A DNA stretch of 35,938 nt from Nitrospira sp. GTDB taxonomy: Bacteria > Nitrospirota > Nitrospiria > Nitrospirales > Nitrospiraceae. The position numbers and the translations under genes were made by a program. Below the pieces are notes generated by a model, which made no database searches, was not told where the DNA came from, and worked only from the letters and a program-made list of their open reading frames with translations. Within the stretch, counting starts at the first letter, position 1. Each line of letters begins with the position of its first letter. Below are positions 25,242 through 32,342 of this stretch, in pieces. The stretch covers positions 1-35,938 of the forward strand of contig JABMDL010000020.1 of assembly GCA_015903945.1 (NCBI GenBank). The letters are read 5' to 3'.

Positions 25242-25453
25242 CTCACATTAGTCATGAGCGATTCTACTGCAACCGCCGATACGCCGCTACGACAAGCCTG
25301 GCCGCGATCTTCGCGCGGCCAGGCGGGCAGGCTCGCCCCTCGTGACCTCAACATACTGTTTCAAGTATGCCTCGGCCTCTCGGGGCTCCGCGCGCCCGTC
25401 TCGCCTGGCGTCTGGGCGGTTTCGTCACGAACCGTCATGAATAATGTGAGCTA
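25239..25453 (+). repeat. MITE-like structured element, copy 1
   Basis: About 215 bp filling the gap between phoH and ybeY. Ends form an almost perfect inverted repeat (21 of 22 positions over 25236-25257 and 25435-25456; CATTAGCTCACATTA at the left). TA lies at both outer ends (25239-25240 and 25452-25453). Inside are a 10-bp perfect hairpin CCTGGCCGCG/CGCGGCCAGG (25297-25306 and 25314-25323), CATACT-GTTTCA-AGTATG (25352-25369) and GGTT-tCGTcACGa-AACC-like pairing near 25417-25432. A second, inverted copy lies at 34075-34288. No transposase gene is encoded; a short frame across it is not protein-like. TA ends fit a Tc1/mariner- or IS630-type mobiliser (inference). Confidence 0.85.
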
Positions 25454-25933
25454 ATGGCTGTCTATCTCCGCGTACGGCTTCGGCGATTTGCGAAGCGGCA
25501 AGCATCGGTGTCGCGCGCGGCGGAATCCATATTGGCGTCCGTCGGGGAGTCGCAATCGGAGCTGAGTCTGGAACTGGTGGGCGACCGCCGCATGCGCCGA
25601 TTAAACCGTATGTACCGCAAGAAGGATCGAACCACAGACGTCCTGGCGTTTCCCATGCGGGAGTCGCATAATCCCTGCCCGACGCTGCTGGGTGACGTGG
25701 TGATTTCAGTTCCAACGGCGCTTCGCCAAGCCAAAGAGTCCGGACGATCAGTGAGTGACGAACTGGCCGCGTTGCTGGTGCACGGGGTGTTGCACCTCTG
25801 TGGGTATGACCACGAACGAAGCGCGCGAGAGGCGGTGCGTATGCGCCGTCGCGAAACGGCGATCGTCAAGATACTGAACCCTTTGCCGCGTCTCGTCATC
25901 CGCCGTGCCCGCCGGCGTCCTCGGAGGCCCTAA
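25454..25933 (+). CDS. ybeY: Endoribonuclease YbeY (rRNA maturation factor)
   Basis: Zinc-dependent endoribonuclease for 16S rRNA 3'-end maturation and ribosome quality control; 159 aa, typical. The zinc motif H-x3-H-x5-H is complete: H110, H114, H120 in LVHGVLHLCGYDHE. RMRRLNRMYRKKDRTTDVLAFP is the other conserved block. The C-terminus is extended by an unusually Arg-rich tail. The ATG at 25454 immediately follows the TA of the repeat element, so the whole leader before it, down to phoH, is repeat sequence; no good Shine-Dalgarno is seen. ftsY begins 2 bp after the stop. Confidence 0.92.
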   Translation: MAVYLRVRLRRFAKRQASVSRAAESILASVGESQSELSLELVGDRRMRRLNRMYRKKDRTTDVLAFPMRESHNPCPTLLGDVVISVPTALRQAKESGRSVSDELAALLVHGVLHLCGYDHERSAREAVRMRRRETAIVKILNPLPRLVIRRARRRPRRP

Positions 25934-25935
25934 AC

Positions 25936-26871
25936 GTGGGATGGTTCCAGCGACTGAATGAGGGGCTCAGCAAGACCCGGTCTGCCGTGCGGCAGTCGCT
26001 CGATCGGTTCTTGGGACGCACGCCGGAACCGGCGCTGCTTGAAGAACTCGAAGCGGCGTTGCTGGGCGCCGATCTGGGCGGTCGCGTCGTCGATCGGCTG
26101 ATGCGTCAGGTCAAGGAGCAAGCCCGTGGCGAGCATGCGGCCACCGTACAGGCACTTCAAAACGTCCTGAGCCGCAGCCTGTACGACATTCTCACACCGA
26201 TTTCCGGTCCTTCATTCGAACAGCTGGTCGAACAGAGCCCCAAGCCGTTCGTCACCTTGGTGGTTGGAGTGAACGGAGTCGGAAAAACCACGACTATCGC
26301 CAAGCTGGCCCAGCGCCTGACGCAGCGTGGACGACAACCGCTGCTTGTGGCCGGTGATACATTTCGCGCGGCGGCGATCGATCAATTGCAAGTCTGGGCG
26401 GATCGGGTCGGGGTTCAGGTTGTTCGCCAGCGTCATGGGGCTGATCCGGCGGCGGTGGCATTCGACGGAATGGCGGCGGCCAAAGCGCGATCGGCGGACA
26501 TCGTGCTGATCGATACAGCAGGCCGTCTGCATACGAAGGCCAATCTGATGGATGAACTGCGAAAGGTCAAACGTGTGATAGACCGCGAACTTCCCGGGGC
26601 GCCGCATGAAGTATTGCTGGTGTTGGACGCCACGGTTGGGCAGAACGCATTGGCGCAAGCCCGGCTCTTCCATGAGGCAGTGGGCGTCACGGGACTAGTA
26701 TTGACGAAACTGGATGGGACCGCGCGAGGAGGCATTGTCGTGGCCATTGCCGAAGAGTTCAAGATCCCTGTTCGGCTCATCGGGGTCGGTGAGGGTATCG
26801 ACGACTTGCAAGATTTCAACCCCGAAGCTTTCGTTGCGGCACTGTTTGGACAATCCCCGGCCGGATCCTAA
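25936..26871 (+). CDS. ftsY: Signal recognition particle receptor FtsY
   Basis: SRP-receptor GTPase that docks ribosome-SRP complexes to the inner membrane; 311 aa, lacking a long acidic A domain. N domain: MGWFQRLNEGLSKTR, then LLEELEAALLGADLGGRVVD. G domain: G1 GVNGVGKT (111-118), DTFRAAA, DTAGR (193-197) and TKLDGTARGG, ending with GVGEGIDDLQDFNPEAFV. Start GTG 25936 gives the canonical GWFQRL start. It follows ybeY by 2 bp, in an operon with phoH and ybeY interrupted only by the repeat element. Confidence 0.96.
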   Translation: MGWFQRLNEGLSKTRSAVRQSLDRFLGRTPEPALLEELEAALLGADLGGRVVDRLMRQVKEQARGEHAATVQALQNVLSRSLYDILTPISGPSFEQLVEQSPKPFVTLVVGVNGVGKTTTIAKLAQRLTQRGRQPLLVAGDTFRAAAIDQLQVWADRVGVQVVRQRHGADPAAVAFDGMAAAKARSADIVLIDTAGRLHTKANLMDELRKVKRVIDRELPGAPHEVLLVLDATVGQNALAQARLFHEAVGVTGLVLTKLDGTARGGIVVAIAEEFKIPVRLIGVGEGIDDLQDFNPEAFVAALFGQSPAGS

Positions 26872-26970
26872 CCCCGCATTTTGCTTTTGGCTTTCCCGGG
26901 TCCATGCTATTCTTTTGCCGTCAGGGCTGGGTCGGCTGGTCTTTCGGCCTCGGGTAAGCGAAGGAAACGT

Positions 26971-27762
26971 ATGGCGATGATTACGATTTTGATTGTCGAC
27001 GACGATCAAATGAACTGCGATTTGCTCCAGAACGTATTCACTCGTCACGGGTATCGTGTTCTTTCAGCCACGAGTGGGATTGATGGGCTGAATCTGTTTC
27101 GCAAATATACGCCGCGAGTCACCCTGTTGGACTTGCGCATGCCCGAAATGGACGGCTTGACGGTGTTGAAAGAAATCCGTGCCATTGATCCCCATGCGTC
27201 GGTGATTGTCCTTGGCGGCGGGGCTACGGAGGTCCAAGAGAACCAAGCGCGGGGTTTGCGCGTCACCGATTTTATCCGCAAGGGGTTGTCGCTGGATGTC
27301 CTGGTCGAGGCCGTGCACCGGGTCGCACAGCTTCCAGCGCGACCGAGTGCGGCATCGGTTGCGTCAGGCAACGGCCATACGATGAAGCCGACCGATGAAT
27401 CGGTGCTCGTGATCGACGATGATCCGCTGGTGTGTGATCTGCTCGTCCAATTTTTAAGTTTACGCGGCTACCGCGCGCTCGGCGTCAATGACGGGCAAGA
27501 CGCCCTGCGCATGGCCGAAGACGTGTCGCCCGACGCAATCCTGCTCGATCTTGTGATGCCGGGTATGTCGGGGGTGGACGTGTTGCGTGCCTTGCGCGAG
27601 AAAGAATTCTCCGGTGGCATCATCATCATGACTGGGAGCCACAATGAAGAGTTGCTGGAAGAAGCCTGGTCGTTAGGCCCTCAAGAGGTGTTGCTCAAGC
27701 CGATCGACCTTGAGCGTCTCTTAACGGCAATCCAGCTTGTACTCGTCTGCCGCGAGTGCTAA
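26971..27762 (+). CDS. Tandem response-regulator receiver protein, no output domain
   Basis: A 263-residue protein with two receiver domains and nothing else. REC1 (about 5-120): acidic pair in LIVDDDQ, phosphoacceptor D54 in LLDLRMPEMDG, lysine K104 in FIRKG; where the switch Thr/Ser normally lies (VIVLGGGAT), glycines are found. REC2 (about 144-260): LVIDDDP, D193 in LLDLVMPGMSG, T221 in IIIMTG and K243 in LLKP, all intact. AAGGAA before ATG 26971 supports the start; the frame runs back to 26881 but has no good start there. Partners are probably a hybrid kinase elsewhere. Genes downstream lie on the same strand, 10 bp away. Confidence 0.88.
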   Translation: MAMITILIVDDDQMNCDLLQNVFTRHGYRVLSATSGIDGLNLFRKYTPRVTLLDLRMPEMDGLTVLKEIRAIDPHASVIVLGGGATEVQENQARGLRVTDFIRKGLSLDVLVEAVHRVAQLPARPSAASVASGNGHTMKPTDESVLVIDDDPLVCDLLVQFLSLRGYRALGVNDGQDALRMAEDVSPDAILLDLVMPGMSGVDVLRALREKEFSGGIIIMTGSHNEELLEEAWSLGPQEVLLKPIDLERLLTAIQLVLVCREC

Positions 27763-27772
27763 AAGTTTCCCG

Positions 27773-29986
27773 ATGTCCTTCGGGAAATACTGTGTCCCCG
27801 CAATTGTCACCCTGTTCCTCATCGGCCCCGGCATGGCCCGAGGCGTGGCTGCGTCGACTGTTGAGGAACGTCCCCTGATTCTCAGTCACGATCTTGTCGT
27901 CGAACTGCTGCCCGGCACCCATGAGTTGCTGGCGAGAGATGAGATCGGCATCGAGGCCCCGATCGGGACGGCGGGGCTTGCCTTTACACTTGCACCGTCG
28001 TTGCACGTCGAATCTGTGACAGTCCTGGCTCCGCCGGGGCAGAGCACGCCTCGCCTTTCGGATTCGACAGTGACCTTTACAACAGAACTGTTCGCGCAAC
28101 AGTCCCGCCAAAGAATCCTCGTCACACTCCCCAAGGCGCATGACAGGCATGTGACACTGGTCTGGAAATACCGAGGCCCCATTGACGACCCGCCGAAAGA
28201 GCCGCGCCACTTGCGATTCGTGACGCCCAGCGAGACCGCCGGACATATCGGGCCGGAAGGGGTGTACTTGGGGGGCGAAAGCCAATGGTATCCGGATATC
28301 GAGGGGTCGTACAGCACCTACCGGCTCACGGTCCAGGTCCCTCATGGGTGGACTGCAGTCACGCAAGGGCGAAAAAAGGAAAGCCGAACGGATGACACAG
28401 GAGTGTTCTCGACGTGGGTTGTCTTGGACCGCTCCGAGGCGCTGACACTGGTCGCCAACAAGTTTGTGGTCAAGTCGCGCGAATGGACAAGCCGTGACGG
28501 GCAGCCTGTCGAACTGGCGACCTATCTCTTTCCCGACAATGCTCATCTGGCGGATGAGTATCTGGATGCCACGGCCGCATATCTCGACGCGTACATTCCA
28601 ATCTTGGGCGCGTTTCCCTTCGACAAATTCGCGGTCGTGGAAAACTTCTTCGCCAGTGGGCTCGGTATGCCGTCGTTCACCCTCCTCGGCAGCGGCAGTA
28701 TTAAACGGCACTACGTGCAACCCTATGCGTTGGGGCATGAAATTGTCCATTCGTGGATCGGCAATTCGGTCTTCAATCGAGATGGCTCAGGGAATTGGGT
28801 CGAAGGGCTCACGACCTATCTTGCGAACTACTATTGGCACGAATTGAATCATGACCACAAACAGGCGATCGAGCAACGGCGGATGATGCTCCAGGGGTAT
28901 AGTGTCTATGTGGCGCCGAATCAGGATTACCCGGTGGCGCAGTTTGTCAGAAAGACCGACGAGAGGGACAATGCCATCGGCTATCAGAAATCCGCCTTTC
29001 TGTTTCACCTGCTGCGGCGCGAGATTGGCGACGAGGCATTCTGGCGGGCATTGAAGGCGTTTGTGGGCCGGTATCGCGGTCGTCCGGCCGATTGGGGGAA
29101 CATTGAGACCGTCTTTTCTCAGGAGAGCCGACAGGATCTGCGGTGGTTTTTCGAGCAATGGGTTGAACGCCCCGGCGCGCCGTCCTTGTCGTTCGGTGAG
29201 GCCGATGCCTATCGCGTCACTGACAAAGACGGCAAGAGTCTGTGGCAACTGACGGTGCGTGTCCAACAGACCGGGAGGCCGTTTCGGATGGCGCTTCCTG
29301 TCGCCATCGCCGCCAAAGGGACAACAGAAACCAGATGGGTGTCGCTCGATCCGTCACCGGAAACAGCAGCGGAGGTGACCGTGTCAGATCAGCCGATACT
29401 GGTGCGGCTTGATCCGGACTTGATGGCATTCCGCCGGCTGACACGTTCTCAATTACCGCCCATGTTGAACGGCTACGTGACAGATCGGGACAGGGTTGTG
29501 GTGCGGGCATTTTCTGATGAGGCGTCACCATTGCAGCAGGTCATCGCTCGCGTGGCCGATCAAGAGGCACCGTTGCCGGGCTCTCAGAAGACCAAAGTGC
29601 TGCGTGGCGCAGGAGAGACGCTTCCGTCTGCCGGATCGGTGCTGGTATTGGCGGGTGTGGACCAGGAACGAGTCGTCCAACAGCTGGTGAGAGAATCATG
29701 CGGCAATCTGGTTTCGTTGAGGAACACAGGCTTTGACATCGACGGCCGGACCTATGAAGGATCGGAGATGGCGGTGTTGTTTTCCTGTCATCGGGCACAT
29801 GTGCCGGGCAGTGTTGTCACAGTCTTGTATGGCGTAAGCCCCGGAGCGGTTGCCAACGCCTCACGGTACTTGTTTTATTACGGGTGGCAGAGTTATGTGA
29901 TCTTCAAGGATGGAGCTGCGACCACGCGCGGCGTATGGCAGAATCAGCCGGAGATGAAGGAGGTGCGGATCGATGCGACTCGGTAA
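27773..29986 (+). CDS. Exported M1-like zinc metallopeptidase
   Basis: A 737-residue protein with a signal peptide (CVPAIVTLFLIGPGMARGVAAS). The N-terminal beta domain resembles aminopeptidase-N family proteins; the gluzincin catalytic site is HEIVH (322-326), with the third zinc ligand probably E344 in NWVEGLTTYLANYY. Only 17 residues separate H326 and E344, against 18 in canonical M1. The upstream exopeptidase loop reads FASGLGMPSFTLLG instead of GxMEN, so true aminopeptidase activity is uncertain. The C-terminal part (after about 490) is beta-rich with a possible anchor-free end. Start ATG 27773 lacks a clear Shine-Dalgarno; a TTG at 27737 would overlap the previous gene. Overlaps the next gene by 14 bp. 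Confidence 0.85.
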   Translation: MSFGKYCVPAIVTLFLIGPGMARGVAASTVEERPLILSHDLVVELLPGTHELLARDEIGIEAPIGTAGLAFTLAPSLHVESVTVLAPPGQSTPRLSDSTVTFTTELFAQQSRQRILVTLPKAHDRHVTLVWKYRGPIDDPPKEPRHLRFVTPSETAGHIGPEGVYLGGESQWYPDIEGSYSTYRLTVQVPHGWTAVTQGRKKESRTDDTGVFSTWVVLDRSEALTLVANKFVVKSREWTSRDGQPVELATYLFPDNAHLADEYLDATAAYLDAYIPILGAFPFDKFAVVENFFASGLGMPSFTLLGSGSIKRHYVQPYALGHEIVHSWIGNSVFNRDGSGNWVEGLTTYLANYYWHELNHDHKQAIEQRRMMLQGYSVYVAPNQDYPVAQFVRKTDERDNAIGYQKSAFLFHLLRREIGDEAFWRALKAFVGRYRGRPADWGNIETVFSQESRQDLRWFFEQWVERPGAPSLSFGEADAYRVTDKDGKSLWQLTVRVQQTGRPFRMALPVAIAAKGTTETRWVSLDPSPETAAEVTVSDQPILVRLDPDLMAFRRLTRSQLPPMLNGYVTDRDRVVVRAFSDEASPLQQVIARVADQEAPLPGSQKTKVLRGAGETLPSAGSVLVLAGVDQERVVQQLVRESCGNLVSLRNTGFDIDGRTYEGSEMAVLFSCHRAHVPGSVVTVLYGVSPGAVANASRYLFYYGWQSYVIFKDGAATTRGVWQNQPEMKEVRIDATR

Positions 29987-31100
29987 GTCTGTGAAGAATC
30001 TGGCATGGAGCCTCTGCACCGTGGGATGCCTGCAGACAGGAGCATGGGCTGCCGATATGCCGAAGGAGCCGTCGAAGGCCGTCTCCGGTTCCGCCGAGCG
30101 CCATCTGGCTAACATTCGCCAGTTGACCGTCGGCCGCCAAAATGCCGAGGCCTATTTTTCCTTCGACGGTACCAAGCTGATTTTCCAATCGACCAATAAG
30201 TGGGCAAAGGACTCGCCGGCCTCCACGCGCAAGCCGGCCGAGGCTGGGCTGGGCTGTTATCAAATGTATGTGATGGATGTGGACGGCAAACAGGTGCAAC
30301 CGGTCAGCACCGGCGAGGGCGCCACCACCTGTGGCTACTTCTATCCCGGCGATCGCCGCATCCTCTACTCCTCGACGCATGCGGCTGGGCCTAATTGTCC
30401 TCCTAAGCCCAAACGAGACGGCGCTTACCGATGGGCGCTCGATGATTACGATATCTATGCCGTGGACCTCGACGGGCGGAATGTTCAGCGATTGACGACG
30501 ACACCCGGTTATGACGCGGAAGCGACCATTTCGCCGGACGGGAAAACCATCGTGTGGACGTCTGTGAGGGATGGAGACCTCGATCTCTACGCGATGAATC
30601 TAGACGGCACCACGATACGGCGGCTCACCGACGACGTGGGGTACGACGGCGGCGCGTTTTTCTCGCCGGACAGCCGGCGAATCGTGTATCGTGCGGCCCA
30701 TCCGGCCGATCCCACGGAAATCGCCCGCTATCAAGAGCTGTTGGCGCAACGGCTGGTCGAGCCCGGCCAGCTCGAAATCTTCGTCATGAATGCCGATGGG
30801 TCCGGTAAGCAGCAGGTGACGTCGAACAACGCCTCGAATTTTCCCCCGTTTTTTCATCCCGACGGCAAGCGGATCATCTTCTCATCCAATGTCGAGACCA
30901 GGGGGGAAGGCGGGCGGCCGAGCTTCCATCTCTATCTGGTGAATGACGACGGAACGGGATTGGAACGGCTGACTCAGGACGGACGATTCAACAGTTTTCC
31001 CATGTTTTCCCCGGACGGGAAACGCCTGGTCTGGGTGTCGGACCGCCATGCGAAGGAGCCGGGTGAGTTCAACGTCTTTCTGGCCGATTGGGTTCCTTGA
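29973..31100 (+). CDS. TolB-like beta-propeller (PD40) periplasmic protein
   Basis: A 375-residue exported protein (signal peptide ending GAWA). At least five WD40-like/PD40 repeats are visible, each with the FSPDGKRLVW-type strand: YFSFDGTKLIFQS, ISPDGKTIVWTS, FSPDSRRIVYRA, FHPDGKRIIFSS, FSPDGKRLVWVS, and DLDG/NLDG/NADG turns between them. It resembles TolB's propeller but lacks the TolB N-terminal domain, and is not next to tolA or pal, so it is probably a TolB-like protein, not TolB itself. AAGGAGG (29957-29963) 9 nt before ATG 29973. Sits in an operon between the peptidase and the PAP2 gene. Confidence 0.85.
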   Translation: MRLGKSVKNLAWSLCTVGCLQTGAWAADMPKEPSKAVSGSAERHLANIRQLTVGRQNAEAYFSFDGTKLIFQSTNKWAKDSPASTRKPAEAGLGCYQMYVMDVDGKQVQPVSTGEGATTCGYFYPGDRRILYSSTHAAGPNCPPKPKRDGAYRWALDDYDIYAVDLDGRNVQRLTTTPGYDAEATISPDGKTIVWTSVRDGDLDLYAMNLDGTTIRRLTDDVGYDGGAFFSPDSRRIVYRAAHPADPTEIARYQELLAQRLVEPGQLEIFVMNADGSGKQQVTSNNASNFPPFFHPDGKRIIFSSNVETRGEGGRPSFHLYLVNDDGTGLERLTQDGRFNSFPMFSPDGKRLVWVSDRHAKEPGEFNVFLADWVP

Positions 31101-31115
31101 AGGCGGCGGTCGACG

Positions 31116-32342
31116 ATGAGTGAGCGACTGCGGACCGCTGCGCTCGTCATGGCGTTCGGTTGTTCCTGCCTCTCAGTGGTTATCACCTTCCTCGGACTCT
31201 CCCAGTTCGATCTCCCGATTGTCCGGTATGTACGGTCGGTCACCATCCAGCTTTCCTTGAATCAACTCGCGATTCCCTGGATGGCCTTCACCAGCCATGC
31301 CGGCAATTGGATCGGCGAAGGAACGCATCTTGTCGTCTTCAGCCTGGTCCTGGGGGGCGCCGGGTGGCTGTTCTCAAGCGAGGCGGTCAGAAACGCGGGA
31401 ATCCAGACTCTGCTGGCGCATGGCCTTGCGGCATTGCTGGTCAATGGGCTCAAGCATCTGATCGGCAGGCCTCGTCCCAAGTTCGCTCATTCCGGTGACT
31501 GGCAGTTCGCGCCCTCGTGGGTGTCAGGGTTCGACTCGTTTCCTTCCGGGCATTCCGCGGCCAGTTTCGCCGTCGCAACGGTCCTGGCGAAACGATTCCC
31601 CGTTTTCGGTCCACTGTGTCTCGGGGTTGCGGCCTTCGTGATGCTCAGCCGTGTCCTTCGCGGCTCCCATTTTCCAACCGACGTCGTGGGCGGCGCTATT
31701 GTGGGCGTGCTCAGTGGCGCGATTGCCGCGGCGCCGTTGAAGGAGTGGCGCACCTCCCTTCGGGATGGGATCGGACAATCGGCTGTTGGAGCTGTCGTGC
31801 TGTTGGCTCTCCTCTGGTCCTTGGCACGTGGTCCTGAGGAAGGCATCGTCGGCATGCTTTTGAGCGCACTCGGTCTGGCCGCCATCGCAGCCGGGTTGTG
31901 GCTGCGGAGAACCCAGTGGACCAGTTCCGAACCATCAGGGTCGAGTCAGCATGCCACGATATCGTCGCTGTTGCTGTGTTACGGCATGGCGTCCATGACC
32001 ACGTCGCTGTATGTCGTCGCGGCAGCCGGATTGGCCTGTTTGGCCTACTGGCCTCACCAGGTCGGTTCGCTGGGCGAGCAGACCCGCGATCTTCGATCAT
32101 GGCGGCCTGACCTTGTTCATGATGTATGCCGGTCGGGGAGTCCTGCCGTTCCGGTAACCTGCGTCGTTCGGAAAGCCTGTCCTCTGACACGCAGGACTTG
32201 GTCTGCGAGACACGAGATGTGTGAGACGGTCGGTGCTAGTGGCCGAATGGTTTCGGTGGAGAGGCTTGGGACGGAGCCGTCGCGCGTTCAGGGATTGACA
32301 CGATCGGCTGGCTCGCGAGAAGGACATAGCCGTGCCGCTTGA
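31116..32342 (+). CDS. PAP2-family membrane phosphatase, 3' end probably frameshifted
   Basis: An integral-membrane lipid-phosphate phosphatase of the PAP2 (type 2 phosphatidic acid phosphatase) family. The three active-site motifs are intact: KHLIGRP (113-119), PSGH (143-146) and SRVLRGSHFPTD (178-189). The open frame codes for 408 aa, but residues after about 325 are basic and low-quality, and the end overlaps the convergent glycosyltransferase gene by 107 bp. In the +1 frame, 32089-32157 reads IFDHGGLTLFMMYAGRG, then VLPFR and TAA; 18 of 22 codons in this segment end in G or C against about half in the annotated frame. A one-base shift near 32087-32092 would therefore give a protein of about 346 aa ending at 32157. 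Substrate unknown. Confidence 0.82.
   Translation: MSERLRTAALVMAFGCSCLSVVITFLGLSQFDLPIVRYVRSVTIQLSLNQLAIPWMAFTSHAGNWIGEGTHLVVFSLVLGGAGWLFSSEAVRNAGIQTLLAHGLAALLVNGLKHLIGRPRPKFAHSGDWQFAPSWVSGFDSFPSGHSAASFAVATVLAKRFPVFGPLCLGVAAFVMLSRVLRGSHFPTDVVGGAIVGVLSGAIAAAPLKEWRTSLRDGIGQSAVGAVVLLALLWSLARGPEEGIVGMLLSALGLAAIAAGLWLRRTQWTSSEPSGSSQHATISSLLLCYGMASMTTSLYVVAAAGLACLAYWPHQVGSLGEQTRDLRSWRPDLVHDVCRSGSPAVPVTCVVRKACPLTRRTWSARHEMCETVGASGRMVSVERLGTEPSRVQGLTRSAGSREGHSRAA

Noticed and set aside
25254..25454. 66-residue frame inside the repeat element
   Set aside because: The translation of copy 2 diverges by frameshift, and the sequence is dominated by hairpins; conservation follows the nucleotides, not a reading frame.
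26881..26913. Possible promoter before the double-receiver gene (TTGCTT and TATTCT)
   Set aside because: The best hexamers are 21 bp apart and other pairs 15 bp, so no acceptable spacing was found.
27695..28750. 351-residue frame antisense to the M1-like peptidase gene
   Set aside because: Lies opposite an intact exported metallopeptidase; no domain or start signal.
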